From the NCBI RefSeq assembly GCF_016907355.1, contig NZ_JAFBBW010000001.1:3162001-3226000 (forward strand): a stretch of DNA of 64,000 bases. Direction: 5' to 3'. A program made the translations under genes and the position numbers. This DNA comes from Agromyces aurantiacus. GTDB lineage: Bacteria; Actinomycetota; Actinomycetes; Actinomycetales; Microbacteriaceae. Below the pieces are notes generated by a model that worked only from the letters and a program-made list of their open reading frames with translations, did no database searches and was not told where the DNA came from. Positions 36,340-47,160 of this stretch are shown here, piece by piece. The number at the start of each line of letters is the position of its first letter. Within the stretch, counting starts at the first letter, position 1.

Positions 36340-36413
36340 GCCGAGCGCGTGTAGATCCGGCGAGAGCGCGCGGGCAGGCACCCGCGTTCGCCGGATGTAC
36401 ACGCGCTCGGCGC
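36340..36413. repeat. Long imperfect inverted repeat between DUF4032 gene and rlmB
   Basis: Outer arms GCCGAGCGCGTGTA (36340-36353) and TACACGCGCTCGGC (36400-36413) are perfect complements over 14 bp, and inner arms ATCCGGCGAGAGCGCG and CGCGTTCGCCGGAT pair almost fully. It can form a 30-bp hairpin. It may terminate both convergent genes or be a copy of a dispersed palindromic element. Confidence 0.75.
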
Positions 36414-36440
36414 ACGGACCATCCGACGACGGCCGGCGGG

Positions 36441-37451
36441 TCAGCGTGCGGCGCGGAGCTTCGCGATCTCGTAGAGCGTGACCGACGCCGCGATGCCGGC
36501 GTTGAGCGACTCGGTCGCCGCGGAGATCGGGATGGAGACGATCGCGTCGCACGTCTCGGTCACCAGGCGCGAGAGTCCCTTGCCCTCCGAGCCGACCACG
36601 ATGACGATCGGGCGGTCGGCGAAGTCGAGCCCGGGCAACGACACGTCGCCGCCGCCGTCGAGGCCGAGCACGAACACGCCGCGCTCCTTCAGCGACTTGA
36701 GCGTCTGCGTGAGGTTCGGCGCCATCGCGACCGGCACGCGCGCGGCCGCGCCGGCCGAGGTCTTCCAGGCGGCCGCGGTGACGCCGACCGAGCGGCGCTG
36801 CGGCACGATGACGCCCTGGCCGCCGAACGCCGCGGTCGAGCGGATGATGGCCCCGAGGTTGCGCGGGTCGGTGACGCCGTCGAGCGCGACGAACAGCGGC
36901 GTGAGCCCGTCGGCGAGCACCTCGTCGAGCAGGTCGACGGGGTGCGCGTACTCGTAGGGCGGCACCTTGAGGGCGAGGCCCTGGTGCACGCCGCCCTCGC
37001 CGGCGAGCCGGTCGAGCTCGGGCCGCATGACCTCGAGGATCGGGATGCCGCGATTGGTGGCGATCTTGACGGCCTCCTTCACGCGGTCGTCCATCTCGAT
37101 GCGCGCGGCGAGGTAGAGGGTCGTCGCAGGGATGCGCGTGCGCAGCGCCTCGACGACGGCGTTGCGGCCGGTCACGATCTCGGACTCGTCGCCCGACTTC
37201 GATCGCCGCGCGGCCCCCGATGCGCCGCGCGGCGCACCGGCGCGCGCAGGGGCGCGCCCGCCCGCCTTCGCCGCGGCGCGCTCGGCGGCCGCCTTCTTCT
37301 TGTAGGCCTGGTGGTACGGCCGGTCCTCGGCCTTCGGCGTGGGGCCCTTGCCCTCGAGCGCCTTGCGGCTGTGGCCGCCCGTGCCGACCTGCTGGCCCTT
37401 GCCCTTCTTGCGCACCGCTCCGGCGCGAGGCTTTCCGCTGCTGCCCTTCAT
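36441..37451 (-). CDS. rlmB: 23S rRNA 2'-O-methyltransferase (TrmH/RlmB family)
   Basis: The 336-residue SpoU/TrmH protein has an 85-residue basic N-terminal extension, then the substrate-binding domain ([13 protein letters not shown]) and the knotted SPOUT domain with [12 protein letters not shown]-type [26 protein letters not shown] and [14 protein letters not shown]. RlmB methylates G2251 of 23S rRNA (E. coli numbering). Its start overlaps the cysS stop (ATGA). The basic extension is usual in actinobacteria. Confidence 0.93.
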   Translation of the reverse strand: MKGSSGKPRAGAVRKKGKGQQVGTGGHSRKALEGKGPTPKAEDRPYHQAYKKKAAAERAAAKAGGRAPARAGAPRGASGAARRSKSGDESEIVTGRNAVVEALRTRIPATTLYLAARIEMDDRVKEAVKIATNRGIPILEVMRPELDRLAGEGGVHQGLALKVPPYEYAHPVDLLDEVLADGLTPLFVALDGVTDPRNLGAIIRSTAAFGGQGVIVPQRRSVGVTAAAWKTSAGAAARVPVAMAPNLTQTLKSLKERGVFVLGLDGGGDVSLPGLDFADRPIVIVVGSEGKGLSRLVTETCDAIVSIPISAATESLNAGIAASVTLYEIAKLRAAR

Positions 37452-38872
37452 GAGGTGAGGCTCCAATGCGTTCCGGTCTGGCTGTCTTCGATGGTGATGC
37501 CCGCGTCCGCGAGTTCGGCGCGGATGCGATCGGCGGCGGGCCAGTCCTTGGCCTCGCGCGCGGCGCGGCGGTCGGCGATGAGCCGCGAGACGAGGGCGTC
37601 GAGCGCGGATGCCGCGGGGCCCGCGTCGGTCGACCAGTGGGGGTCGGTCGGGTCGATGCCGAGCACGCGCACCATCGCGAGGACCTGCGCGCGCAACTCG
37701 ACGGCGGCGCCGAGGTCCTCGCCGTCGAGCGCCTGGTTGCCCGCGCCGACGGTCTCGTGCAGGACGGCGAGGGCCTGCGGCACGCCGAGGTCGTCGTCCA
37801 TGGCCTCCGCGAACGCGTCGGGCCACGTGCCATCCGCGGCCTCGGCCGCATAGCGGGTACCGGCGAGACGTCGGTCGACGCGGACCAGGAAGGTGCGGAT
37901 GCGCTCGACCGCGGCCTCGGCCTCCTCGAGCGAGTCGGGCGAGTAGTCGAGCGTCGAGCGGTAGTGCGCCTTGCCGAGCAGGTACCGCACGGCGAGGGGG
38001 GAGGCGAGAGCGGTGAGCTCGTGCGCGTACACGGAGTTGCCGAGCGACTTCGACATCTTCTGCCCGCCGACGTTCACGAGGCCGTTGTGCACCCAGTACC
38101 GCGCGAACGCCTGACCCGCCGCGGTCGACTGGGCGAGCTCGTTCTCGTGGTGAGGGAAGCGCAGGTCGAGCCCGCCGCCGTGCAGGTCGAACTCGGTGCC
38201 GAGGTAACGCGCGGCCATCGCCGAGCACTCGATGTGCCATCCGGGACGCCCGGCGCCCCACGGCGACTCCCACCCGGCCGAGGCGGGCTCCGTCGGCTTG
38301 TGCCCCTTCCACAGGGCGAAGTCGCGGGGGTCGCGCTTGCCGCGCGGATCGGAGTCGGCGGCGGCCTCCATGTGCTCGCGCGACTGGCGGGTGAGCTCGC
38401 CGTAGGCCGGCCAGCTCCCGGTGTCGAAGTAGACGTCGCCCGAGCCGTCCGGGGCCGGGTAGGCGTGGCCGAGGTCGATGAGCCGCCCGATGATCTGCTG
38501 CATCTGCGTGACGCTCGCGGTCGCGCGCGGCTCGTACGTGGGCGGGAGGATGCCGAGCGAGTTGTACGCGGCCGTGAACTCGAGCTCGTAGCGGTACGCG
38601 AGCGACCACCACTGCTCGCCGATGCCCTCCTCGGCGGCGGCGTTCAGGATCTTGTCGTCGATGTCGGTGACGTTGCGCACGAACGTGACGCGGTACCCGC
38701 GCGCGGCGAACCAGCGGCGCATGAGGTCGTAGACGAGCGCACTGCGCAGGTGCCCGATGTGCGGACTCGACTGCACGGTCGGGCCGCAGACGTACATGCC
38801 GACGTGCCCCTCCTCGAGGGGCACGAAGTCACGCAGGGCCTGGGCCTTCGAGTCGTAGAGTCGCACGGTCAC
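37448..38872 (-). CDS. cysS: Cysteinyl-tRNA synthetase
   Basis: The 474-residue enzyme has the HIGH-type PHIGHLRS, the zinc ligand Cys in YVCGPTVQ and KMSKS in [11 protein letters not shown]. It charges tRNA-Cys. GTG 38872 was used; GTG 38866 is possible. It is coupled to rlmB. The order cysS-rlmB-ispDF-carD is common in actinobacteria. Confidence 0.97.
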   Translation of the reverse strand: MTVRLYDSKAQALRDFVPLEEGHVGMYVCGPTVQSSPHIGHLRSALVYDLMRRWFAARGYRVTFVRNVTDIDDKILNAAAEEGIGEQWWSLAYRYELEFTAAYNSLGILPPTYEPRATASVTQMQQIIGRLIDLGHAYPAPDGSGDVYFDTGSWPAYGELTRQSREHMEAAADSDPRGKRDPRDFALWKGHKPTEPASAGWESPWGAGRPGWHIECSAMAARYLGTEFDLHGGGLDLRFPHHENELAQSTAAGQAFARYWVHNGLVNVGGQKMSKSLGNSVYAHELTALASPLAVRYLLGKAHYRSTLDYSPDSLEEAEAAVERIRTFLVRVDRRLAGTRYAAEAADGTWPDAFAEAMDDDLGVPQALAVLHETVGAGNQALDGEDLGAAVELRAQVLAMVRVLGIDPTDPHWSTDAGPAASALDALVSRLIADRRAAREAKDWPAADRIRAELADAGITIEDSQTGTHWSLTS

Positions 38873-38962
38873 CCCGCAAGCCTACCGGCGGGGCGGCGGC
38901 GCGGCCGGGCGATGACGGATGCGGCGCCGCGGCCTGGCACCGGCCCGCGGCGCCGCACCCGG

Positions 38963-40192
38963 TCAGGCCGGCAGGATCGTCGCCGTCGCGATCGCGGCGA
39001 CGCCCTCGCCGCGGCCGGTGAAGCCGAGGCCGTCGGTCGTGGTCGCGGCCACGCTCACGGGCGCGCCCAGGATCCGCGAGAGCAGCGCCTCGGCCTCGGC
39101 CCGACGCGGCGCGAGCTTCGGGCGCGTGCCGACGACCTGCACCGACACGTTCCCCACGCGGAATCCCGCCTCGGCGAGGCGGCGCACGGTCTCGGCGAGG
39201 AACACCTCGCCGTGCGCGCCCGAGAAGCGCGGGTCGTCGGTGCCGAACATGCCGCCGATGTCGCCGAGGCCGGCTGCGGCGAGCAGGGCGTCGCAGATCG
39301 CGTGGGCGGCGGCATCGCCGTCGCTGTGGCCCGAGAGGCCGCGCTCGCCCGGCCAGTGGAGTCCGGCGAGCCAGAGCGGCGTCGCGGGGTCGTCGGCGAA
39401 CGCGTGCACGTCGAGGCCGGTGCCGACGCGCGGCGCGACGGACATCGCGTGCGGGGCGGACTCGATCGCGCGGCGCGACGCGGCATCCGTCCCGGCCCGC
39501 TCGGCGACGAGCTGCTCGGCGCGGTGCAGGTCGGCGGGCACGGTCACCTTGAACGCCCGGGCGTCGCCGGGCACCACGTCGATCGGCACGCCGGTGGCGG
39601 CCACGAGCGCCGCGTCGTCGGTGGCCTCGCCCTCGGCGCGCGTGTAGGCGACATCGAGGACCTCGCGGGGGAAGCCCTGCGGCGTCTGCATGGCGGCGAG
39701 CTCGGACCGGTCGACGGTCTCGAGCACGCGTCCGTGCGCGTCGACGCGCTTGATGGTGTCGACGACGCCGAGCCCGGGCACGATGCCGTGGCCGCGGCCG
39801 CGCACGGCCGCCGCCACCTCGTCGAACACCGCGGACGGCGTGAGGGGTCGGGCCGCGTCGTGCACGAGCACGGTCTCGATGAGGTGCGGGAGCACGGCGA
39901 GGCCGTTCGCGACGGACTGCTGGCGCGTGAGGCCGCCGGCGACGACGTCGAAGGGGGCGGATGCCGCGGCGACCCGCCGGGCGAACCGCGCGCGCACCTC
40001 GTCGACGCGGTCCTCGGGCGCGACGACGACCACGTGCGGGACCTCGCGCATGCCGAGCACGGCATCCAACGCGACGCCGAGGATGGTGTCGCCGCCGAGC
40101 GGCACGAACGCCTTCGGCTCGGAATGGCCGAGGCGCGTGCCGCTGCCGGCGGCGACGACGATGACGGCGACGGTCGGGTCGTTCGCGTTCAC
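38963..40192 (-). CDS. ispDF: Bifunctional IspD/IspF (MEP pathway)
   Basis: The 409-residue fusion has IspD (1-240: [21 protein letters not shown], and [12 protein letters not shown]) and IspF (from [16 protein letters not shown], with the zinc ligands in DVHAF and [18 protein letters not shown]). IspD makes 4-diphosphocytidyl-2-C-methylerythritol and IspF the cyclic diphosphate, steps three and five of isoprenoid synthesis. The GTG start lies 21 bases from carD. Confidence 0.96.
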   Translation of the reverse strand: MNANDPTVAVIVVAAGSGTRLGHSEPKAFVPLGGDTILGVALDAVLGMREVPHVVVVAPEDRVDEVRARFARRVAAASAPFDVVAGGLTRQQSVANGLAVLPHLIETVLVHDAARPLTPSAVFDEVAAAVRGRGHGIVPGLGVVDTIKRVDAHGRVLETVDRSELAAMQTPQGFPREVLDVAYTRAEGEATDDAALVAATGVPIDVVPGDARAFKVTVPADLHRAEQLVAERAGTDAASRRAIESAPHAMSVAPRVGTGLDVHAFADDPATPLWLAGLHWPGERGLSGHSDGDAAAHAICDALLAAAGLGDIGGMFGTDDPRFSGAHGEVFLAETVRRLAEAGFRVGNVSVQVVGTRPKLAPRRAEAEALLSRILGAPVSVAATTTDGLGFTGRGEGVAAIATATILPA

Positions 40193-40213
40193 GCTCCGAG
40201 CGTAACGCGCGGA

Positions 40214-40696
40214 CTAGGAGGCGAGGACCTCGTCGAGCACGCTCGAGGCCTGCTCCTCGTCGGTCTTCTCGGCGAGCGCGAGCTCGGAGATGAGGATCTG
40301 GCGCGCCTTGGCGAGCATGCGCTTCTCACCGGCCGAGAGGCCGCGGTCCTGGTCGCGGCGCCAGAGGTCGCGCACGACCTCGGACACCTTGATGACGTCG
40401 CCCGATGCGAGCTTCTCCAGGTTCGCCTTGTAGCGGCGCGACCAGTTGGTCGGCTCCTCGGTGAAGGGGGCGCGCAGCACCTCGAAGACCTTGTCGAGGC
40501 CCTCCTTGCCGATGACGTCGCGGACGCCGACGAGGTCGACGTTCTCGGCGGGCACCTCGATGACGAGGTCGCCCTGCGTGACGTTCAGCTTGAGGTAGAG
40601 CTTCTCTTCGCCCCTGATGATGCGTTTCTTGACTTCAACGATCGTTGCGGCTCCGTGGTGCGGATAAACGACGGTCTCGCCAACCTCAAAAAGCAT
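40214..40696 (-). CDS. carD: CarD-family RNA polymerase-binding regulator
   Basis: The 160-residue protein has the N-terminal Tudor-like domain ([20 protein letters not shown]) that binds the beta subunit of RNA polymerase and a C-terminal helical domain with [16 protein letters not shown]. CarD stabilises open promoter complexes, notably at rRNA promoters, and is essential in mycobacteria. The length is typical. Confidence 0.95.
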   Translation of the reverse strand: MLFEVGETVVYPHHGAATIVEVKKRIIRGEEKLYLKLNVTQGDLVIEVPAENVDLVGVRDVIGKEGLDKVFEVLRAPFTEEPTNWSRRYKANLEKLASGDVIKVSEVVRDLWRRDQDRGLSAGEKRMLAKARQILISELALAEKTDEEQASSVLDEVLAS

Positions 40697-40856
40697 GAAT
40701 CGGTGTCCTTTCGGCAACTTTCAGGATATCACACCGAGTTCCTGCTAGGGTTCCGCCTCCGCGCCCGGGAGCGGCCTCCGCCGTAGGCTACACTCGACCC
40801 GAACCCATGCGCGCGGGCTCCATGCGCCTGCGCGCACGCACGTCATTGGAGGTCCT

Positions 40857-41318
40857 GTGAAGGCGCGTCTCGCGGCATCCGCTGCTCTGGCTCTCGGCAT
40901 CGCGATCGGCGGAAGCGGCTGCGCCATGATCACCTACCAGGCCACGACCGAGAAGTACGACGCGAGCGACGGCATCTCGCTCGACCTCGGCGACGTGCAG
41001 GTGCGCAACGCGCTCGTCGTCAGCGAGGACGGCCAGGAGGGCAACCTCGTGGCGTCGTTCACCAACACGGGCGAGAAGCGCGCCACGGTCGAGATCGAGG
41101 TCGTCGAGTCCGGCGAGACCGCGACGGTCGACGTCGGCGCGGGCGAGACGGTCTCGCTCGGTGCCGGCGACGAGGAGCCGCTGCTCATCGAGGACCTGGG
41201 CGCCGAGGTCGGCGGCCTCGCCGCGATGTACTTCCAGCAGGGCTCCGCCGAGGGGCGCGAGGTCCAGGTGCCCGTGCTCGACGGGCGCCTGCCCGAATAC
41301 GAGGACCTCGTCCCGTAG
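40857..41318 (+). CDS. Putative lipoprotein of unknown function
   Basis: This 153-residue protein has a signal peptide ending GIAIGGSGC (lipobox-like, Cys about 22) and an immunoglobulin-like beta domain with LVASFTNTGEKRATVEIEVV. GTG 40857 has TTGGAGG six bases upstream. It is probably anchored outside the membrane. Similar short actinobacterial lipoproteins are usually unassigned. A hairpin follows 41 bp after the stop. Confidence 0.8.
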   Translation: MKARLAASAALALGIAIGGSGCAMITYQATTEKYDASDGISLDLGDVQVRNALVVSEDGQEGNLVASFTNTGEKRATVEIEVVESGETATVDVGAGETVSLGAGDEEPLLIEDLGAEVGGLAAMYFQQGSAEGREVQVPVLDGRLPEYEDLVP

Positions 41319-41358
41319 ACGTCTTCGGCGGGCGAGCGTCCGCCGACCCACGCACGAG

Positions 41359-41394
41359 AGCGGATGCCGCGGCGCGAGCCGTGCGGCATCCGCT
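41359..41394. terminator. Terminator between lipoprotein gene and regX3
   Basis: A 12-bp stem (41359-41370 with 41383-41394) and 12-base loop lie between convergent gene ends. Confidence 0.75.
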
Positions 41395-41428
41395 TCGTCG
41401 TTCCCGGCCGCCTCGGCGGCCGCGGCCG

Positions 41429-42109
41429 TCACGCCTCGAAGCGGTAGCCCAGACCACGGACCGTGACGAGCTGCACGGGTTCCGAGGGGGTCAGTTCGAT
41501 CTTCGAGCGGATCCGCTTGATGTGCACGTCGAGCGTCTTCGTGTCGCCGAAGTAGTCGCTGCCCCACACCCGGTCGATGAGCTGCCCGCGCGTCAGCACC
41601 CGTCCGGCGTTGCGCATGAGCAGCTCGAGCAGCTCGAATTCCTTCAGCGGCATGGCCACGGGCTCACCGTCGACCTCGACCGTGTGCCGGTCGACGTCCA
41701 TGCGCACCCGGCCGCCCGTGATGATGCCCTCGTCGATCTCGTCGGGCTCGATGCGGCGGCGGAGCACCGCACGGATCCGCGCGAGCAGTTCGCGCGTCGA
41801 GTACGGCTTGGTGACGTAGTCGTCGGCGCCGAGCTCGAGCCCCACGACGATGTCGACCTCGGAGTCCTTGGCCGTGAGCATGATGATCGGCACCGACGAG
41901 CGCTGCCGGATCTCACGGCACACCTCGGTGCCGGGCAGGCCGGGGAGCATGAGATCGAGGAGCACGAGGTCGGCGCCGTCGCGATCGAACGCCGCGACCG
42001 CCGACGGCCCGTCGGCCGCGACCTCGACCTCGTAGCCCTCGCGTTCGAGCAGGAAGCTCAGCGGGTCGCTGAGGGCGATCTCGTCCTCGACGAGCAGGAT
42101 GCGGGTCAC
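41429..42109 (-). CDS. regX3: Phosphate-sensing response regulator RegX3
   Basis: The 226-residue OmpR/PhoB-type regulator has a receiver with phosphoacceptor Asp52 and Lys101 and a winged helix ending VRGLGYRFEA. SenX3-RegX3 is the actinobacterial low-phosphate system that activates pst and pho genes. Its GTG start overlaps the kinase stop (GTGA), so the pair is coupled. Convergent to the lipoprotein. Confidence 0.94.
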   Translation of the reverse strand: MTRILLVEDEIALSDPLSFLLEREGYEVEVAADGPSAVAAFDRDGADLVLLDLMLPGLPGTEVCREIRQRSSVPIIMLTAKDSEVDIVVGLELGADDYVTKPYSTRELLARIRAVLRRRIEPDEIDEGIITGGRVRMDVDRHTVEVDGEPVAMPLKEFELLELLMRNAGRVLTRGQLIDRVWGSDYFGDTKTLDVHIKRIRSKIELTPSEPVQLVTVRGLGYRFEA

Positions 42110-43410
42110 TCGGTGTCTCCTCGGGCGGGTGCCGACGGCAGCGCGGCGGCGATGCGGGCGGGGGGTTCGGGGCGCACGGGCGCCGGCGTGGAGGCGACGG
42201 ACGACGCCCCGGCCGGCCCGGCGGCGCGCTCGGCGTCGGCGACGCGCGCGGCGTCATTCGCGGGGGCGGACTCCGACCCCACGACGGGCCGCTCGGCCAG
42301 CGGCAGGCGGATCGTGAAGGTCGACCCGCGCCCGGGGCGCGACCACACGCGCACGTCGCCGCCGTGGTTCTGGACGGTGTGCTTGACGATGCTGAGGCCG
42401 AGCCCCGAGCCGCCGGTGTTGCGCGACCTCGCCTGGTCGACCCGGTAGAACCGCTCGAACACGCGGTCGAGGTCCTCGGGCGCGATCCCGATGCCCTGGT
42501 CGGCGACCGAGATCTCGACGGCGTCGCCGTCGACGATGACGCCCACGCCGACGCGGCCGCCCTCGCTCGAGTAGGCGATGGCGTTCGAGACCAGGTTGTG
42601 CACGGCCACGACGAGCAGCGCCTGGTCGCCGTAGACCTCGGCGCCCGACTTGGCGCGGACGGCGACCTCGACGCCCTTGGCTGCGGCGACGACGCGATTC
42701 TGGTCGACCGCGGCCGCGACGATGCGGTCGACATCGAGCAGCTCGTCGCGCCGCAGCGCGTCGCGCGCCTGCAGCCGGGACAGCTCGATGACCTCGCCCG
42801 TGATGTGCGCGAGGCGGGTCGACTCGACCGAGAGCCGGTCGGCGAAGCGGCGCACCTGCTCGGGCTCGTCGGCGGCGTGGTCGAGGGCCTCGGCGAGCAG
42901 GCTCACCGAGGCGATGGGGGTCTTCAGCTCGTGGCTGATGTTGGCGATGAAGTCGCGGCGCACCTCGTCGAGGCGATGCGCCTCGGTGCGGTCGTCGGCC
43001 AGGAGCAGCACGAACCGCGTGCCGAGGCGCGCGACCCGCACCGCGAGTCGCATGGTCGCGTCGCTGTACGGTCCGCGCGGCAGTTCGAGATCGGTCGCGA
43101 TGGGCTCGCCGGTGCGGCGCACGGCCGCGACGAGCTCGACGAGCTCGTGGTGCGCGAGCATCTGGTTGCGCACGAGCCCCATCGCCAGCGCGCCAGGTGA
43201 CGCGCGGAGCACGTTGTTCGACGGGTCGAGGACCACGCCCGCCGACTCGAGCACGTCGAGCACCTGGTCGACCCCGTCGGGGATCGTGGGAGCGACGACG
43301 CGCGCGGCGCTCTGGCCGCGGCGCTCGGCCATGTGCAGCACGACCGTGAACCCGGCTCCGAGCAGGAGCCCGAAGGTCAGCGCGGCCAGCACCGACCAGG
43401 TGGTGTCCAT
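42106..43410 (-). CDS. senX3: Phosphate-sensing histidine kinase SenX3
   Basis: The 434-residue kinase has an N-terminal membrane helix (5-27), a PAS-like domain (45-140), HisKA with His160 (NISHELKTP) and an ATPase domain with NLVSNAIAY, DQGIGIAPED and GGSGLGLSIV. The last 70 residues are disordered Ala/Pro-rich sequence. A TAGGGT -10 element lies six bases before ATG, so the mRNA is probably leaderless. Divergent from phoU, as in related genomes. Confidence 0.94.
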   Translation of the reverse strand: MDTTWSVLAALTFGLLLGAGFTVVLHMAERRGQSAARVVAPTIPDGVDQVLDVLESAGVVLDPSNNVLRASPGALAMGLVRNQMLAHHELVELVAAVRRTGEPIATDLELPRGPYSDATMRLAVRVARLGTRFVLLLADDRTEAHRLDEVRRDFIANISHELKTPIASVSLLAEALDHAADEPEQVRRFADRLSVESTRLAHITGEVIELSRLQARDALRRDELLDVDRIVAAAVDQNRVVAAAKGVEVAVRAKSGAEVYGDQALLVVAVHNLVSNAIAYSSEGGRVGVGVIVDGDAVEISVADQGIGIAPEDLDRVFERFYRVDQARSRNTGGSGLGLSIVKHTVQNHGGDVRVWSRPGRGSTFTIRLPLAERPVVGSESAPANDAARVADAERAAGPAGASSVASTPAPVRPEPPARIAAALPSAPARGDTE

Positions 43411-43482
43411 GGCACCACCCTAACCATGGGGCGCCCCGCCCCGACGCCGGGAGGTGCATCGCAGAGGGGTAGGTTGGGGAGT

Positions 43483-43515
43483 GTTCAACAGCACGGCACC
43501 TGCCGTTCACCTTCG
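43483..43515 (+). promoter_or_regulatory. PHO-box-like direct repeats upstream of phoU
   Basis: Three 11-bp units begin GTTCA at 43483, CGGCA at 43494 and GTTCACC at 43505. The period matches the actinobacterial PHO box and the pstS box in this window. It lies between divergent senX3 and phoU and could serve either. Confidence 0.65.
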
Positions 43516-43599
43516 AGGGCGAGGATGTCGCGAGCCGGTTGACGCCGGTGGTTCCCGCGTGCCCGACGCGGGGCGGAAGACCGAAGGGGTCGGAAACAG

Positions 43600-44253
43600 A
43601 TGCGTGAGGTGTTCCAGCAGGAACTGCGCGAGGTCCAGGACGGGCTCGTCGAGATCGCGACGCTCGTCGCCGAGGCCATCGAGAAGGCGACCCGCGCCTT
43701 CAACGAGTCGAACGTGAGCCTCGCCGAGGAGGTCATCGCCGACGACCACCTCATCGACCAGCGCACGCAGGCGCTCGACGAGCTCGCGATCACGATCCTC
43801 GCGCGCCAGCAGCCGGTCGCGCGCGACCTGCGCATCGTCGTGAGCGCGCTGCGCATCTCGGCGTCGCTCGAGCGCATGGGCGACATGGCCACGCACATCT
43901 CGCAGCTCGCGCGCTACCGCTTCCCCGACAAGGTCGTGCCGAAGAGCCTGCGCCCGACGTTCGCCGAGATGGGCGCGCTCGACGTCGACATCGCGAAGCA
44001 GCTCGTCGAGCTGCTGCGCAACGAGGACGTCCAGCTCGCGGAGGAGATCCGCAATGAGGACGACAAGGTCGACGCGCTGCACCTCTCGGTGTTCGACAAG
44101 GTGCTCGGCGAGACCTGGAAGGGCGGGGCCGTCGACACGGTCGACGCGACCCTCGCGAGCCGCTACCACGAGCGCTTCGCCGACCACGCGGTCTCGATCG
44201 CGAAGAAGGTCCAGTACCTCGCCACGGGCGACTGGGTGCCCGAGACCGTCTGA
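43600..44253 (+). CDS. phoU: Phosphate transport regulator PhoU
   Basis: The 217-residue all-helical protein repeats the PhoU three-helix bundle twice, each with an E/D-rich metal-binding motif (IVVSALRISASLERMGDMATHI). PhoU damps the phosphate-sensor kinase when phosphate is plentiful. ATG 43600. The symbol follows location beside senX3/regX3; Mycobacterium has the analogous PhoY. Confidence 0.95.
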   Translation: MREVFQQELREVQDGLVEIATLVAEAIEKATRAFNESNVSLAEEVIADDHLIDQRTQALDELAITILARQQPVARDLRIVVSALRISASLERMGDMATHISQLARYRFPDKVVPKSLRPTFAEMGALDVDIAKQLVELLRNEDVQLAEEIRNEDDKVDALHLSVFDKVLGETWKGGAVDTVDATLASRYHERFADHAVSIAKKVQYLATGDWVPETV

Positions 44254-44320
44254 GCGCTGATCACCGAGCGGGTCGAGGAGGGCGCCCGGCGCCCGTCCCG
44301 GAACCCGAGCCACGGCATGA

Positions 44321-44359
44321 CGAAGGGCCGAGCGGATGCGACATCCGCCCGGCCCTTCG
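44321..44359. terminator. Terminator between phoU and gpm
   Basis: Arms 44321-44330 and 44350-44359 pair perfectly; inner GCGGATG/CATCCGC pairs extend the hairpin. It lies between convergent ends. Confidence 0.82.
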
Positions 44360-44378
44360 CTCGCGTCGGGGGTTCGAC

Positions 44379-45125
44379 CTACTTCTTGCCCTGCGCCGCG
44401 ACCGCGGCCGCGCCGGCCGCCGCCGCCTCGGGGTCGAGGTACTCGCCGGGCTTGGTCGGCATGAAGTCGTCGCCGAGCTCGTAGACGAGCGGGATGCCCG
44501 TGGGGATGTTCAGGCCCGCGATGTCGTCGTCGGAGATGCCGTCGAGGTGCTTCACGAGCGCGCGCAGCGAGTTTCCGTGCGCGGTCACCAGCACGGTCCT
44601 GCCCGCCTGCAGGTCGGGGATGATGTCGGACTGCCAGTACGGCAGCATGCGCGCGATGACGTCCTTCAGGCACTCGGTGCGCGGCATCTCGTCGCCGGAG
44701 AGCCCGGCATAGCGCGGGTCGCCGACCTGCGACCACTCGGCGTCGTCGTCGATGGGCGGTGGCGGCGTGTCGAACGATCGGCGCCAGAGCATGAACTGCT
44801 CCTCGCCGTACTTCTCGAGGGTCTCGGCCTTGTCGAGGCCCTGCAGGGCGCCGTAGTGGCGCTCGTTCAGGCGCCACGAGCGCTTCACGTCGATCCAGAG
44901 GCGGTCGGCCTCCTCGAGCGCGATGTTCGCGGTCTGGATCGCACGGGTCAGCACGGACGTGTGGAGCACGTCGGGCAGGACGCCCTGCTCGACGAGCAGC
45001 TCACCGGCACGCTTCGCCTCGGAGCGCCCGAGGTCGCTGAGCCGGACGTCGACCCAGCCGGTGAACAGGTTCTTCTCATTCCAGTCGCTCTGGCCGTGGC
45101 GCAGCAGCACGAGGGTGTAGACCAT
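44379..45125 (-). CDS. gpmA: Phosphoglycerate mutase, 2,3-BPG-dependent
   Basis: The 248-residue enzyme has [18 protein letters not shown] with phospho-His10, [11 protein letters not shown] with conserved Glu and Arg, and second His in [11 protein letters not shown]. It interconverts 3- and 2-phosphoglycerate in glycolysis. Length and motifs are standard. Convergent to phoU. Confidence 0.96.
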   Translation of the reverse strand: MVYTLVLLRHGQSDWNEKNLFTGWVDVRLSDLGRSEAKRAGELLVEQGVLPDVLHTSVLTRAIQTANIALEEADRLWIDVKRSWRLNERHYGALQGLDKAETLEKYGEEQFMLWRRSFDTPPPPIDDDAEWSQVGDPRYAGLSGDEMPRTECLKDVIARMLPYWQSDIIPDLQAGRTVLVTAHGNSLRALVKHLDGISDDDIAGLNIPTGIPLVYELGDDFMPTKPGEYLDPEAAAAGAAAVAAQGKK

Positions 45126-45254
45126 GCGCTCCAGCCTACCGGCGCGACCTCGGCCGCCTCGCGGCGCGGTCCTCGCGTGACGCGACGCGATGCGCGGGCG
45201 GGCGGATGGCGCGAGCCGGCCGCCGGCCGCCGGCCGCCTGCGAGACTTGGGGGC

Positions 45255-46064
45255 ATGCCGGTCGGATCCATCACGCGGGGCACGACGAACACGAACCGCC
45301 TGCGTCGCGTCGACCGGTGGATCGCCGCCCAGCCGCAGTTCCGTCGGGCGGCCGATCCGCTCGTGGTCGACCTCGGCTACGGCGCGAGCGGGGTGACCGC
45401 CTTCGAGCTCGCCGACCGGCTGCGCCGTGCCCGCCACGACGTGCGCGTGCTCGGCCTCGAGATCGACCCGGCGCGCGTGCGCACGGCGACGGCGCAGCTC
45501 GCCGAGGTGCGCGCGGGCGACACGCCCTTCCCCGCCGACCTGCCGGTGTCGTTCGCCCTGGGCGGGTTCGAGGTCCCGATGCCCGGCGGCGCGCGGCCGG
45601 CCGTCATCCGCGCGTTCAACGTGCTGCGCCAGTACGACGAGGCGGAGGTCGCGGCCGCGTGGTCGCGCATGGCCGCCCGGCTCGCACCGGAGGGCCTCCT
45701 CGTCGAGGGCACGTGCGACGAGCTCGGCCGCATCGCGTCGTGGGTGGGCCTGTCGGATGGCGCGCCGCGCACGTTCACGATCAGCCTGCGCCTGCGCGAC
45801 CTCGACGCGCCATCGGTCGTCGCGGAACGGCTGCCGAAGGCGCTGATCCATCGCAACGTCCCCGGCGAGCGCGTGCACGAGCTGCTCGGGGCGCTCGACC
45901 GGGCCTGGCGGATGCACGCGCCGCTGTCGGTGTACGGCCCGTCGCAGCGATGGATCTCGGCGACGCGCACGCTGCGCGACGAGGGCTGGCCGGTTCGCGG
46001 CGGCATGCAGCGCTGGCGGCTCGGCGAGCTCACGCTGGACTGGGCCGCGGTCGCGCCGCGCTGA
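45255..46064 (+). CDS. SAM-dependent methyltransferase-like protein
   Basis: The 269-residue protein has the class I motif [17 protein letters not shown] and [11 protein letters not shown] for SAM binding. [20 protein letters not shown] follows, with a DUF-like C-terminal half ([18 protein letters not shown]). The substrate is unknown. ATG 45255. No partner gene is close on this strand. Confidence 0.85.
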   Translation: MPVGSITRGTTNTNRLRRVDRWIAAQPQFRRAADPLVVDLGYGASGVTAFELADRLRRARHDVRVLGLEIDPARVRTATAQLAEVRAGDTPFPADLPVSFALGGFEVPMPGGARPAVIRAFNVLRQYDEAEVAAAWSRMAARLAPEGLLVEGTCDELGRIASWVGLSDGAPRTFTISLRLRDLDAPSVVAERLPKALIHRNVPGERVHELLGALDRAWRMHAPLSVYGPSQRWISATRTLRDEGWPVRGGMQRWRLGELTLDWAAVAPR

Positions 46065-46080
46065 CGCGCCCGACGCGCGG

Positions 46081-47160
46081 TCAGTCGCCCGGCAGGAGCG
46101 CGCGGGCGTCGTCGAGCCGCAGCCCGGTCGCGGTGAGCAGGTCGACGAGGTACGGCCGGAGCGAGCCGAGCGTGCGCCGATCGCCGGGCGGGCCGTCGGG
46201 CAGGATCGCGGCCGGCTCGAGGTGCCGGGCGATCTCGGAGAGCCCCTGCCGGGCGACGGGCTGCTGCGCGACGTCGCGCATCGAGTCGTCGAGCACCTGC
46301 ACGAACGGGACGATGCGGGCGACGACGTCGGCGATCTCGGGACGCGGCCGGCCGTCGCGGAGGATCCACTCGATGCGGCGCGCGACGATCCGCAGGTTGC
46401 GCGTGGCGAGGTCGAGCCCCGACAGCATGGTGCGCTGTCGCTCGAGGTCGAAGCGCGACCGGCGCACGATCGGCGAGACCCGTGCGATCGCGAGGCCCGA
46501 GTCGACGCTCGCCGTCCACGCCTCGACGAGCGGCTGCGTCGACCTGGCCCGCGAGAGCGCGCGCGCGGCGGCATCCGCCTCGCCGTCCCGCAGCGCGGAG
46601 GACAGTTCCCGCAGCACCGCGATGTGCTCGGCGAGGAGCCGGCGGCCGTCGCGGAGCGCCGTGCGCCGCGGGTCGCGCGGGATCACCGCGGTCGCGAGCA
46701 GCGCGAACGCGCCGCCCACGAGCCCGTCGACCGTGCGGACGAACGGACCGCCGTCGGGCGCGGGGACGAGCATGACGAGCGAGCACTGCACCGCCGCAGC
46801 GATGGCGAACGCGGCGTTGGGCGAGAGGAACCGCGCGACCGCGAGGGTCAGCGCGAGCGCGACCGCGAACTGGACGAGTCCGCTGCCGGCCAGAAGCAGC
46901 AGCACCTCGGCGAGCGCGATGCCGAGCGTCATCGCGACGGCGGTCTCGAGCACGCGCACGGGGCGCGCGTCGCGCACGAAGCCCAGCGCGGTGATCGCGA
47001 CGAGCGCCGAGATGAGCGGCTGCTGGTGGCCGAGGACGAAGACCGAGAACGCGTACGCCGCGACGGCCGTCGCGGTGATCTGGAGGATGGCGGGCAGCGA
47101 GTCGCGCACCCGGACGAGGCCCGCGGCGACCCGCGTGGGCGGCCCGGGCGCCGTCGTCAC
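46081..47160 (-). CDS. FUSC-family membrane protein
   Basis: The 359-residue protein has about six membrane helices in its first half, with [21 protein letters not shown] and a second repeat [21 protein letters not shown], then a helical cytoplasmic half. This fits the fusaric-acid-resistance/aromatic exporter-like group. It starts at a GTG overlapping the stop of the ygfZ-like gene by four bases. The substrate is unknown. Confidence 0.85.
   Translation of the reverse strand: MTTAPGPPTRVAAGLVRVRDSLPAILQITATAVAAYAFSVFVLGHQQPLISALVAITALGFVRDARPVRVLETAVAMTLGIALAEVLLLLAGSGLVQFAVALALTLAVARFLSPNAAFAIAAAVQCSLVMLVPAPDGGPFVRTVDGLVGGAFALLATAVIPRDPRRTALRDGRRLLAEHIAVLRELSSALRDGEADAAARALSRARSTQPLVEAWTASVDSGLAIARVSPIVRRSRFDLERQRTMLSGLDLATRNLRIVARRIEWILRDGRPRPEIADVVARIVPFVQVLDDSMRDVAQQPVARQGLSEIARHLEPAAILPDGPPGDRRTLGSLRPYLVDLLTATGLRLDDARALLPGD

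Noticed and set aside
37466-40786. 1106-residue plus-strand frame across cysS and ispDF
   Set aside because: It mirrors two well-supported enzymes and has no recognisable domain.
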